From Halosimplex halophilum (GTDB lineage Archaea; Halobacteriota; Halobacteria; Halobacteriales; Haloarculaceae), in contig NZ_SRHV01000005.1 of NCBI RefSeq assembly GCF_004698125.1, forward strand, positions 620,001-684,000: a stretch of DNA of 64,000 nucleotides, in the 5' to 3' direction. The position numbers and the translations under genes are program-made. Below, piece after piece: positions 53,361 through 61,917 of this stretch; position 1 is the stretch's first letter; each line of letters starts with the position of its first letter. The notes under the pieces are model-generated. The model had not been told where the DNA came from. It saw only the letters and a list, made by a program, of their open reading frames with translations, and made no database searches.

Positions 53361-54470
53361 ATGCAAGAATACGAAGCAGACAGCCCGCGTGCGTCGGGAG
53401 AGCTTCAGGAGGTGCTCCGAGAAGCTCTAGAAGCGGAGCTTGAACCGCTTCCTCCCGATAAAGCACTGAAGAAGTACTTGCGCGATAAGAGTCGAAATGC
53501 TCGGCAGCTGACGGTACAGACTCATCAGCAGCGACTGAAATGGTTCATCCAGTACCTCAAAGAACAAGAAGTTGAACTCAACGAACTCACTGGCCGTGAC
53601 CTGCAGGACTACCGGAGATGGCGGCTTGAGCAGGGAAACCTGAACAAGACTTCCGAACATGCGAGCCAGGTTACGTTGAGAGTGTTCCTCCGGTGGTGTG
53701 AACGGATGAATGCTGTCAAACCTGGTCTGCCTGACCGGGTTGAAATCCCGCTCCTCAAGAAATCGGAAGAAGCGCGTGAAGATGCAATAGTGAAGGACAG
53801 AGCTGAGCGAATAATCGAGCATCTCGAGAAGTACGAGTACGCATCACGCGCCCATGTGACGTGGCTAATTCTCTGGTCGACAGGGATCAGAACGGGATCT
53901 CTCCATGGAACCGACGTAGAGGACTATCATCCCGAAGCTGACGTCCCACACATTGAATTGCATCACCGGCCTGAGCAGACTCCACTGAAGAATGGAGCAC
54001 AAGCAGAGCGGTGTGTCTTCATTTCAGAGGCCACGTGCGAATGCATCGATGATTACCTCGAATCGAATCATCCCCAGGTTAAGGATGAAGAGGGCCGGAA
54101 ACCGCTAATCGCCACCCCAAAGGGTCGAGCTGCAAAGACGACAATCCAGCGTGATGTCTATCGATGGAGTCGGCCCTGTGCGATTGATCAAAGTTGTCCG
54201 CACGATGTCGAGGTAGCCGACTGCGAAGCCAGGATAGAAGCGAACAAGGCCTACGACTGTCCGTCCTCGCAGAGCCCTCACACTCTTCGGAGAGGCCAGA
54301 TTACCGAGTCACTCCGTAAAGGAGCCCCAGTTGATGCTGTCTGTAGAAGGATGGATATCACAAAGAAAGTGATAGATATCCACTACGACCGGCGCGACGA
54401 GAAAGAGAAGATGGAGTTACGGAAGCAGCAACTCCAGCAGACCAACCAACAGGACTGGGGAGGGACATAA
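53361..54470 (+). CDS. Tyrosine recombinase 2 (phage-type integrase)
   Basis: 369 residues. Catalytic residues: Arg in STGIRTGSLHGTDV, HxxR as SPHTLRRGQITESL, Tyr in VIDIHYDRRDEKEK. The Cys4 stretch CAIDQSCPHDVEVADC... CPSS just before HxxR matches recombinase 1, and the whole proteins align, so they are paralogues in one family. The first 35 residues are an extra acidic tail. The att-like hairpin follows directly. Confidence 0.88.
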   Translation: MQEYEADSPRASGELQEVLREALEAELEPLPPDKALKKYLRDKSRNARQLTVQTHQQRLKWFIQYLKEQEVELNELTGRDLQDYRRWRLEQGNLNKTSEHASQVTLRVFLRWCERMNAVKPGLPDRVEIPLLKKSEEAREDAIVKDRAERIIEHLEKYEYASRAHVTWLILWSTGIRTGSLHGTDVEDYHPEADVPHIELHHRPEQTPLKNGAQAERCVFISEATCECIDDYLESNHPQVKDEEGRKPLIATPKGRAAKTTIQRDVYRWSRPCAIDQSCPHDVEVADCEARIEANKAYDCPSSQSPHTLRRGQITESLRKGAPVDAVCRRMDITKKVIDIHYDRRDEKEKMELRKQQLQQTNQQDWGGT

Positions 54471-54531
54471 TTTTGTCCAGTACAGAACAGCCGTCTCAGT
54501 CGCAACTGCCCGCCGTCCCTGGGTTTCGGCC

Positions 54532-54614
54532 CTTTATATACGGCACTTCCGGTGGTCAGGTCTGGAGGGTTCAAATCCCTTCACAGGTCATCACCGGAGG
54601 GTCCGTATATAAAC
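54532..54614. repeat. Attachment-site-like hairpin containing a tRNA T-arm
   Basis: Arms TTTATATACGG (54533-54543) and CCGTATATAAA (54603-54613) pair, then CACTTCCGGTG and CACCGGAGGGT pair with a few mismatches. The apex contains TGGAGGG-TTCAAAT-CCCTTCA, a 7-bp stem with the canonical T-loop TTCAAAT, flanked on both sides by CAGGTC. No complete tRNA can be folded. Lies between two recombinase genes. The outer arms also form TATA boxes facing both ways. Confidence 0.6.
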
Positions 54615-54651
54615 GTATGATGAAGCACCTGCTCCTGAAAAAAAGAGAAAG

Positions 54652-56034
54652 ATGACGGATCACGCATCAAAGGCGCTGAACAGAGTTCGAAACATAATCA
54701 AAGAATCAGACATGGACCCGCAAGACCGCGAAAAACTCAACGAATTTGATGTCCTGCTATCGCACGACGGTTGCAGTGACTACTGGCATCAAATGGTGTT
54801 AGAAAATGTTGCATTGATCGCTCGCCGTCGAGACGCTCATGGAGTTGCCCTCGCTGAGCTCTTTGAATCAGATGAGGCAGTCCTTGACATCCTGGACTGG
54901 CTCAAAGGAGGGGAGTACTATGACGAGGAGAAGGGCAAGTGGATCGAATGGGCGTCAAAAACTGAGTTCCACTATCGAAGCGCACTCCGAAAATTTGGGA
55001 AAGTGCTAAACGATGGAACTCTCCCAGAACCGATGGAGATCATATATGGAGGAGACAAAAGCAAACCGAGCGAATCGGCCCCAAAGAAGAGGGAAATTCT
55101 ACTCTGGCACGAAGATGTCGTACCGTTACTCAAAGCCTGTCAGAACGATCGCGACCGAGCACTCATAGTAGTTGCTTGGGATTCAGGAGCAAGACCATTC
55201 GAAATCCGCGACCTCACGTATGGAGATGTGTCGCCTGATGGTGACTTCTTCCAGATTACGATAGGAGGAAAGAACACCCCACAAAGAGACCCGCGCTTGG
55301 TAATCGCGGCACCGTTCCTAAAGATGTGGCTTGAACAGAGCCACCCAGCAAATGATGAAGAGGGAGGATTCACCCGTGAAACCCCGATATGGACCCAGCT
55401 TGCTGAGAACAAAAAGCTCGCGAATGACAGCTTTGGAAGAATAATTCCGAGAAAAGTTGCAACGCGTGTAGATATAAATAAACCAACAAATCTCCGTCAG
55501 TTCCGGAAATCGAGATCAAGTATACTGGCTAGTAGAGAAGAGATCGGCAGAGGAGACCTTGAAGAACGACAGGGTTGGAAGACCGGAAGTGACATCGTCA
55601 ACGCCTATATCAATAGATTCGGAAGCGGGACAGACGACAAAATATCAAAAAGCGATGGGCTAGCCGAATCGGATCTTCCGGATTCAGACCATGAGGAGCT
55701 TCCTGATCCGGCACCGGTGAAATGTCCGAACTGTTCACGCTGGACGCCAGGTTATCCCGACGAGTGCATCTGGTGTTCCACCAGATTCAACACAGATGCT
55801 GCGAAGGAAGCAGAACACCGAGATGTTGAAAGTCCAGTCAAAGATCAGGCTCGAAGAGACCTCATCGACCTAGTCACGAACGGCGAATTAACCGAGGAAA
55901 ATATCGAGACAGCACGTCAGCTGGCAGAAGTCGTCCGTCAGCATCCGGAAATTCTTGACTTTGGGGACAGCCTCCAGGAACTAATGGAGAGGCACAATGT
56001 CAAGGAAAATGGCTCGGGAGAAAGCGATGATTAG
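54652..56034 (+). CDS. Tyrosine recombinase 3 with zinc ribbon (haloarchaeal integrase type)
   Basis: 460 residues. Catalytic Arg in VVAWDSGARPFEIRDL; the second Arg region is TNLRQFRKSRSSIL without the usual His-x-x-Arg; the Tyr is in AYINRFG. A zinc ribbon with CPNCSRWTPG...CIWCST lies at about residues 364-385, followed by a helical acidic C-terminus. It belongs to the plasmid/virus integrases of archaea. TATATAAA (54607-54614) lies about 38 bases before the ATG. The stop TAG at 56032-56034 is followed in frame by 39 acidic codons (see findings). Confidence 0.83.
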   Translation: MTDHASKALNRVRNIIKESDMDPQDREKLNEFDVLLSHDGCSDYWHQMVLENVALIARRRDAHGVALAELFESDEAVLDILDWLKGGEYYDEEKGKWIEWASKTEFHYRSALRKFGKVLNDGTLPEPMEIIYGGDKSKPSESAPKKREILLWHEDVVPLLKACQNDRDRALIVVAWDSGARPFEIRDLTYGDVSPDGDFFQITIGGKNTPQRDPRLVIAAPFLKMWLEQSHPANDEEGGFTRETPIWTQLAENKKLANDSFGRIIPRKVATRVDINKPTNLRQFRKSRSSILASREEIGRGDLEERQGWKTGSDIVNAYINRFGSGTDDKISKSDGLAESDLPDSDHEELPDPAPVKCPNCSRWTPGYPDECIWCSTRFNTDAAKEAEHRDVESPVKDQARRDLIDLVTNGELTEENIETARQLAEVVRQHPEILDFGDSLQELMERHNVKENGSGESDD

Positions 56035-56147
56035 GGCACTAATGAAGGGAGAAATGGTGGGGCCGGTGATGGAGAAGACAATGATGAGAATGCGGACGAA
56101 AGAGACGATGATGAGGATGATAGAGGGGTAGTGCCAACTACGATAGA

Positions 56148-56354
56148 TCAGTAGAAATCATACTCCTCATCCAGGTTCTCGATCATTTCTAATTCTCGTT
56201 TAACTAACTCTGTATCCGCCTTATCACCCCCCTCGAGTAGAATAGCGAAACCAAGGGCTCGGAGAAATTCATCCTCATTGCGAATCATCTTCATTACATC
56301 CTCACGGTTTTCAGAGAGATACTTCTGAACTTCCGCCGACCCTGAATAGTCCAT
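56148..56354 (-). CDS. Small hypothetical acidic protein
   Basis: 68 residues, helical, with Glu/Asp-rich ends (EVQKYLSENREDVMKMIRNEDEF ... ENLDEEYDFY). No family recognised. It overlaps the last bases of the read-through frame of recombinase 3. Several other small genes on this strand follow (56.4, 56.9, 57.4 kb), suggesting a loose cluster. Confidence 0.55.
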   Translation of the reverse strand: MDYSGSAEVQKYLSENREDVMKMIRNEDEFLRALGFAILLEGGDKADTELVKRELEMIENLDEEYDFY

Positions 56355-56434
56355 TTATCTCTGACCCCCTGTCAAAGATCGGGGAGGGATAACAGACGGT
56401 TCATCGGTCAAGAGGCAATGATACTGGCCCATAG

Positions 56435-56752
56435 TCAGATCCCTCCTTCGACGTTCATCATATAGTCATACAGACACTCCGTGTTCTTGGTTGCCTCTAT
56501 TTGACCGGTCTGAGAGTTCCATTTCACCGCGTCCCTTTCTTTCATGTATGGAAGGTGACGGTGATACAAGAGTTTGTACAGTGTCTCTAGCTTCTTCTCC
56601 TGAGTCGATAACAATGAATTCCCAAGTTGAGATAGTGAGATAGTCTGTGTTGGTGCAGCGGTTTGTACTTCGTAGACCACGCGCCTCCGTAGGGGATCAG
56701 ATAGTATTTCGTGAATTGCCATTACTGTCAAGTCTTCCGCTTCAGGACTCAT
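56435..56752 (-). CDS. Winged-helix protein, DUF7344-like
   Basis: 105 residues: MAIHEILSDPLRRRVVYEVQ, then a Ser/Leu-rich helix and KLETLYKLLYHRHLPYMKERDAVKWNSQTG. The pattern (IL-LRRR-V--L ... HLPxLx-xG-V) matches the haloarchaeal DUF7344/winged-helix family of regulators. Start at ATG 56750-56752. It may regulate nearby recombinases; no target known. A 124-base gap follows. Confidence 0.68.
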   Translation of the reverse strand: MSPEAEDLTVMAIHEILSDPLRRRVVYEVQTAAPTQTISLSQLGNSLLSTQEKKLETLYKLLYHRHLPYMKERDAVKWNSQTGQIEATKNTECLYDYMMNVEGGI

Positions 56753-56876
56753 CGTTGTCTTTCTCAACTGCCCTAAGTCGATTTTTGTGTTTGGAACCGG
56801 TTCCTACGGTTATGATCTGGCCCATAGTCCGATCGTGAATTAGCACAGCAAAGAGGTAATCATCCACTTTGTAAGG

Positions 56877-57365
56877 TCAGCCATCTAAGCTGGTTGACTC
56901 GTCCTTATTGACAGCATTATCGATAGCAGATTCCAGAGAATCTAATGTTATCCTTTCATCCCTAGACTTGCTTATGAATGTCTCCATCGTCTCAAAATCG
57001 TCCTGAGAGTACCTTGCACTAATACTAGTGGTACCATCCGCAAAGACTGATATGAAGAAGGTCCCTCTTTTTTCGAGATTCGATTTATACACCGAGCGGA
57101 ACTTTGCTGAGCTGTCTGGTTTGCTCGGTATCAGACTGAAGGAGATCAAATCTACGCGAGTGAACTCCTCTTTGGCGGTCTCAAGCGTGCCTCTCCACAG
57201 TTCACCAAGGGGGTGGTCAATCACGCCGACATTACAAGAATAGATTTCAACGTCTGATTGGGTTAGTGGTGCCAATTCCTGTTCAATCGCCGGTAAGAGG
57301 ATTCTTGCGAGCTTCTGGATTGATGCAGGAGCTTTTGATATGCCGCTGAGTTTCGGTTCAGGCAT
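56877..57365 (-). CDS. Hypothetical protein
   Basis: 162 residues beginning MPEPKLSGISKAPASIQKLARILLPAIEQEL. Helix-strand mix, no membrane helix, no recognised motif. It lies between two winged-helix genes on the same strand (55-base gap upstream). An upstream in-frame start would add only one Met. Confidence 0.55.
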   Translation of the reverse strand: MPEPKLSGISKAPASIQKLARILLPAIEQELAPLTQSDVEIYSCNVGVIDHPLGELWRGTLETAKEEFTRVDLISFSLIPSKPDSSAKFRSVYKSNLEKRGTFFISVFADGTTSISARYSQDDFETMETFISKSRDERITLDSLESAIDNAVNKDESTSLDG

Positions 57366-57420
57366 CAAGCAGCCATGGTAGGAACAGCAGTATAATCACG
57401 AACCCTGTAATGTTAGCCGA

Positions 57421-57825
57421 TTATTCTTTCTGCCTCCGATCTAATAGAAAGTGGGCTATTGGAACAGTCACTGATGCCATAACCGCGAAAGCAGGGGCGT
57501 TCCGACCCGGTGAGATTTCCTTTCTATCGGAATCGAATTCAACGACATCTGCCTCATCAAGCTCAGGCAAGTGATGTTGTGTCAGGTTCGTATAGACAGG
57601 ACGATAATCCTGATTCACTACAGCCTCTTCAGGAACATCCTGTTCCATAGCTGCGATACTTTTTGCAATCTCTCGTACGGTAATGGTATCTTCTGGGGCC
57701 AGATACGCCATACACCAGATCACATACCGGCGACGTTCCGTCTGTAAGAGATGGAATCCCTGAGACAGGGATTCGGCGAGGTCTTCGTCTGATGGATCGA
57801 AATTCGGGATAATAGGTGGAGTCAT
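57421..57825 (-). CDS. Winged-helix protein, DUF7344-like
   Basis: 134 residues: LLQTERRRYVIWCMAYLAPEDTITVREIAKSI and VYTNLTQHHLPELDEADVVEFDSDRKE, the DUF7344 signature (short winged helix with HLPxLDxAxVVxxD). A weakly hydrophobic segment (AFAVMASVTVPIAHFLL) near the C-terminus may be a membrane-associated helix. A regulator of unknown target. It opens the leftward cluster of small genes. Confidence 0.72.
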   Translation of the reverse strand: MTPPIIPNFDPSDEDLAESLSQGFHLLQTERRRYVIWCMAYLAPEDTITVREIAKSIAAMEQDVPEEAVVNQDYRPVYTNLTQHHLPELDEADVVEFDSDRKEISPGRNAPAFAVMASVTVPIAHFLLDRRQKE

Positions 57826-58189
57826 TTCGAACCACCCTCCACGATGCCACAGTGTTCATTACGATTGTCAGCGTGTTTCTTCATGGGTTGAACAGTCTCC
57901 AGCTGTGAAACCCAGGACAGGTGTCACAGCACCTGTTCCCTTGCGGGAACGCGCCTGGATTTCGACAGATTGGGAATTGAGGACTAGTTATTTAAAACTA
58001 AAGACCAGGATCGGATATCAATCATTCAGAAAGTCGAGACCACATAGAACTCAACTCTGGTCTTTTCAGCAGCCTTCAATTCAAATTGGATAGCTGAGCG
58101 ATTCTACTCATATCCTTAATGTCTCAAGTAGTCGGCTCACTCTAGTTGAGCGTGTTTGAGAGGTAAGGTTGCCGCGGGGGAAGTGTCCA
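57826..58189. other. Gap with two adjacent hairpins
   Basis: No gene seen. ACAGGTG/CACCTGT (57917-57936, six-base loop) and TTCCC/GGGAA (57936-57949, four-base loop) are adjacent hairpins. TTATTTAAAA (57989-57998) is a TATA-like element. Confidence 0.4.
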
Positions 58190-58855
58190 TGAAACCTACA
58201 GACCCCTTGGCGAGACATCGGATGAGGATAGTCAGGACATTTCGGAGAACGAACGCACACCGTCACTTGTCCGGCAATCTGGGGCGTGTCTCCACGCGGC
58301 TGAGCCGTCAGTCAGGACAGTCGTCATCTTAGCCTTATTGGGTGCCGATCGCTCTCCAGCACGATCTGGAACTAGATGCACTACGCTGACTAAAGATCAG
58401 AGAGAACCGCCGACAGCGAAGCCGTCGCAGGCTGTGGTTGACGAGAAACAGATCGAGATTGATGGCCAAACAAAATGGCTCTACGTCGCTATCACCACAG
58501 AATCAAAGCTACTGCTCGATGTTGACATATTCAGCAGCTGTGGGATGACCCCGAGTCGGTATTTCTGCGTTGATTCATTGAGAAACACGATATTTTGAGA
58601 CAGGTCTTCTCGTTGATGTCAGTGGCTGTCTGACTACTCTTGCCCGTCACGAATTGGCGGTCCGCTCGACCGCCAGATCCGAGACCCATCGAAAAAACGG
58701 TTGCAGACAGTAACAATGCTGATCGACCGCTTCCACACGTATTGGTCGGCCAGTCAGCGAAGCACGAAACAATGGTTACCACGCTTCAGATACCACTACA
58801 ACCATGAACGACCGAATCATATCCTCAACGGAAGAACGGCGGTTCAGAATACCTA
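58190..58855 (+). pseudogene. Decayed DDE transposase of an IS6-like haloarchaeal family
   Basis: Fragments in different frames give PPTAKPSQAVVDEKQIEIDG, QTKWLYVAITTESKLLLDVD, LARHELAVR, and LIDRFHTYWS...RFRYHYNHERPNH, which appear in the order of IS6-type transposases (VDE for the first catalytic Asp, YNHxRPN for the C-terminal). Several frameshifts and stops interrupt it. The start and end are approximate. Confidence 0.75.
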
Positions 58856-58901
58856 GAAATAGGAATTAGCCAACCCGTTGAATATTTCCAAAGAAGAATG
58901 A

Positions 58902-59327
58902 TTAGTGTTTATCCCGAGGAGAGGGATGGTCTCCTGAAGTTGAGGGTCGCTGCATCTCCTCAACTTCAATAATTTCAGGGGGTTTTGTAACTTCCTGATA
59001 GGCAGCTCGATAGCTCTCTTCGTCAAAAATTTGGTTTTCATCAAATACCTGCCGCGCTTGTTCTGTGAGATAATAGAAAACTTGCTGGTTGTGCTTTACA
59101 GACTTGATGACTTCCTCTTCCTCCAGTACAGAGAGTTGATTTTGGAGTTCTGAGCGCCCGATATTCGGATTCATATAATCAATCTCAACTAACGTAGGAA
59201 TTCCGTGTGGGTGCCCGACAATATCGGCGAGAATATTTGCACGGACTGTGGATTCAACTGCAGCGAGAATAGAATCCAAGTTAGATTCTGTCATAACCTG
59301 ACTGAGGGCATTCATTAACCTAATCAT
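58902..59327 (-). CDS. Winged-helix DNA-binding protein
   Basis: 141 residues. VESTVRANILADIVGHPHGIPTLVEID, RSELQNQLSVLEEEEVIKSV and NQQVFYYLTEQARQVFDENQ form a winged helix with a wing, of the ArsR-like group. No metal-binding motif. Likely a regulator in the island. A nearby later Met (59315) is an alternative start. It is downstream of the UDG-like gene on the same strand (224-base gap). Confidence 0.7.
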   Translation of the reverse strand: MIRLMNALSQVMTESNLDSILAAVESTVRANILADIVGHPHGIPTLVEIDYMNPNIGRSELQNQLSVLEEEEVIKSVKHNQQVFYYLTEQARQVFDENQIFDEESYRAAYQEVTKPPEIIEVEEMQRPSTSGDHPSPRDKH

Positions 59328-59551
59328 AGTGCTCTTGACGAAAACCGTTCTTCGGTGTAATCAGAGTGATAAAAATATGGGACATAATAATGCTGAACTA
59401 CTCTTGAGTTGTGAACCCTCCGTTCCTGACCGGTAGATGGGACGTATATAATGGGTCGAAACCCGGAGACAGCGAACTATTGCGATCGAGCCGCTTGCCC
59501 TGTGCTGAACAACCTCTTTTGGGCCAGTTATAATGATACGGCCCGAGAGAG

Positions 59552-60481
59552 TTATTGCGACCCTGAGATTTGATTAATAATTCTTAGTGCGTCGTGGACG
59601 TCCCGGTCGGTGGTGAGTGTTTGCCGATAGTCCAGATGGTAGAGATGAACCGCGTAGGTTCTCTTAAGAGCGGACCGGTTGCCTTCGTATCGAAGAACGC
59701 GTCCTGTCTTTCCATCGGAGTATTGACTCTGTTTCTCGAGTTTCTCAAAGCCGATGTTTCGAAGCCCCCGATATGCGTCACCTCCTAGCGCAAAAACTAC
59801 CTCTGGAGCAATTGCGCTAATCTCATCGGCTAACCATTCATCATCTGCTGAACGGGGGTTAGCACTTGATCCGCGATGCTGGAATTTACACCGGTTTGTA
59901 TACGCGAACTCGCCATGGAATCCATTGCCCAGTTCTGCACCGCTACCTGTTCTATCGTCCCGATATGCTCGTGATTTTTCAACCTGTATATAATCCTCAT
60001 AGTCAGACTGCCGCAGAGCATTCCCTTCAAACTCACATTGTAATTCCGACTGCACTGCATCAATTATACACTTAAGTCCAAGACGAACAGTATCTGAATC
60101 ATTTAGGTATCCACTCACTGTTTTTGACGTTTGCAGCGAGTTCATCCACACACTCTCTTTTAGATCTCTTGCTAGGTCTTCATACGACCAGTGGACGTTT
60201 GACTGAATCCAATCGGTGGGAAGGTTCGGATTCTTTTGAAGTAATAGAAAATCTCTCTGGGCGAAGGAGTGAATACGAGAGGCACAGTACACTGGTAAAT
60301 CGTAAAATCCGTCTGCGATATCCGAGATCCCAACCTCGTTTTCAAAGTAAGTTCCAGCAGAATCATACTCCGCAACGTGGGGATGGTCATGAATATGTTT
60401 ACAATGGACCTCGAGAACTTCCTCATCAATTTCATCTAAATCCCCGAATCTAGATTCGACCTCCTCTTGTGTACTTGCCAT
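59552..60481 (-). CDS. Uracil-DNA-glycosylase-superfamily-like protein
   Basis: 309 residues. Residues 193-240, AYTNRCKFQ then ISAIAPEVVFALGGDAYRGL, resemble the family 4/5 UDG segment (TNAVKC, then LRPRVIVALG). A late VHLYHLDYRQT (residues 278-288) sits where the HPS-type motif is found. The four Cys of the Fe-S cluster are not present. The N-terminal 120 residues are unrecognised. Possibly a base-excision enzyme or a defence glycosylase; the assignment is by motif only. Confidence 0.6.
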   Translation of the reverse strand: MASTQEEVESRFGDLDEIDEEVLEVHCKHIHDHPHVAEYDSAGTYFENEVGISDIADGFYDLPVYCASRIHSFAQRDFLLLQKNPNLPTDWIQSNVHWSYEDLARDLKESVWMNSLQTSKTVSGYLNDSDTVRLGLKCIIDAVQSELQCEFEGNALRQSDYEDYIQVEKSRAYRDDRTGSGAELGNGFHGEFAYTNRCKFQHRGSSANPRSADDEWLADEISAIAPEVVFALGGDAYRGLRNIGFEKLEKQSQYSDGKTGRVLRYEGNRSALKRTYAVHLYHLDYRQTLTTDRDVHDALRIINQISGSQ

Positions 60482-60638
60482 GCTTTGAGGACAAATATAC
60501 TACATGGGAAAATAGTTTCCGTGTTATTTTGGGGAGATTAAAAACGATGTAGGTAGGGTTGACAGCACAGTGAAGTGGTTCCCGTCAAATCTGTTCTGTT
60601 ATGACACTCGTTTGTTCGCATGAACGGAGCTGGACCGA

Positions 60639-61853
60639 ATGACAGGTGTGAATTGCCCAGTGCAGAAATGCCCATTCGAAGGCACAGTGGCAGAAGTTGC
60701 GACCCATGTTGATGAAAGAGACGATGGGAATCACGACTGGGAGGTACTCGGATTTCAGGATATTGATGAGTACCGTCATGAAATCCACTTTGAGAAGGGC
60801 TGCGATTTCCAGGAGACGGCTCGGGAAGCGAGGGCTAAAGGCGAATTTCAGGAAGCGAACCAAAGGCTAGAGGAGGCGCTCTGGCATTACCAGCGGGCGC
60901 AACTCTACACGGACACAACTTCGTCAATTGCCGACCGTCGTAGCGAGGTACTCGATACGATCGCAGAGGTCGAAGCCGCAGAACAAGTACAAGTAATCGA
61001 CGACCTCGTCGACCGAGCAGACAACGCGATAGACAGTGGCGACGACAAGCACCTTGACGCAGCCTCTAGCTTGGCAGCACGTGAATACGATGAAGCTGCC
61101 GACGCACTCGAGGACGCATTGGAGTTGGCGAAGTCGCGTGACGTTCTGTCCGCTCGGGTTCAGGGAATTGAACGGCGCTTACGCAGGGTCCAAGTCCGTC
61201 AACAAAGCCTCGAACTGTCGGAGGCACATCGTTCAATCCGCGATCTCATAGTAGATGCCCGAGATCATGCTGCTGCAGGCGACAAGGCGTTCCACGATGG
61301 AGAGTACGAGGTCGCTTTAGACGAGTACCAAGAAGCGAAAGACCGGTACGAATCACTCGGTGCTGTCCTTGAGGGATTCACCTTTGACGAGCCTACGAGC
61401 GACCCGACGGAGTGTGATATCTGTCGTCAGCGGTTCGACGAGGAGATCCGTAGTTGGAGAATCGAGGGCGAGGTTGATTTGTTGGTTTGTCCATCGTGTG
61501 CAAGATTCGATTCGGAGGGAAACCTACCAAAGCCACGGGAAGTTGCGACCGAGCATCGCTCGCTCTTAGAGAATATTGAGAATATTCAAGACAAAAATTT
61601 CGGGCTTGACTGGATTTCCAGCGAGTCGACGAATTCATCGACATCAGATGAGGTTGTTGCTGAAAAGACGAATAGGGACACACGAGAAATGTTGATGCAA
61701 CTGGTTGCAGTCTACCAACGACTTGGAGAGCCACCTTCTGCCAAAGAACTAGACGAATATACGGACTTCGGTTACCTTGCATATCAGAACGAGTTTGAGA
61801 GTTTGGAAGAGGCGCTTGTCGCTGCCGGATTCGATCATGTGGAATTGGACTAA
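60639..61853 (+). CDS. Zinc-finger/TPR-like protein with HEAR-type C-terminus
   Basis: 404 residues. N-terminal CPVQKCPFEGTVAEVATHVDE is a C2H2-like finger. TPR-like helices (FQEANQRLEEALWHYQRAQLY, GEYEVALDEYQEAKDRYESL) follow. A CDICRQRF...CPSCARF zinc ribbon lies at about 258-290. The C-terminus (MLMQLVAVYQRLGEPPSAKELDEY, LVAAGFD) matches the homing-endonuclease-associated repeat (HEAR) pattern. Function unknown; possibly scaffolding nucleic-acid recognition for the AIPR gene, which starts 64 bases downstream on the same strand. Confidence 0.68.
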   Translation: MTGVNCPVQKCPFEGTVAEVATHVDERDDGNHDWEVLGFQDIDEYRHEIHFEKGCDFQETAREARAKGEFQEANQRLEEALWHYQRAQLYTDTTSSIADRRSEVLDTIAEVEAAEQVQVIDDLVDRADNAIDSGDDKHLDAASSLAAREYDEAADALEDALELAKSRDVLSARVQGIERRLRRVQVRQQSLELSEAHRSIRDLIVDARDHAAAGDKAFHDGEYEVALDEYQEAKDRYESLGAVLEGFTFDEPTSDPTECDICRQRFDEEIRSWRIEGEVDLLVCPSCARFDSEGNLPKPREVATEHRSLLENIENIQDKNFGLDWISSESTNSSTSDEVVAEKTNRDTREMLMQLVAVYQRLGEPPSAKELDEYTDFGYLAYQNEFESLEEALVAAGFDHVELD

Positions 61854-61917
61854 TCTCCAGGTGGAGAAAATATCCAAAACAGTTACGTAACTCCTGAAGG
61901 AACTGCTATTCTATACC

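Noticed and set aside
53002-53366. Two short minus-strand frames before recombinase 2.
   Set aside because: They contain the inverted repeats and show no ribosome site or family; treated as non-coding.
54550-54600. A complete tRNA gene.
   Set aside because: Only a T-arm is present. No acceptor, D or anticodon stem folds with it, and the window holds no other tRNA-like T-loop with full cloverleaf.
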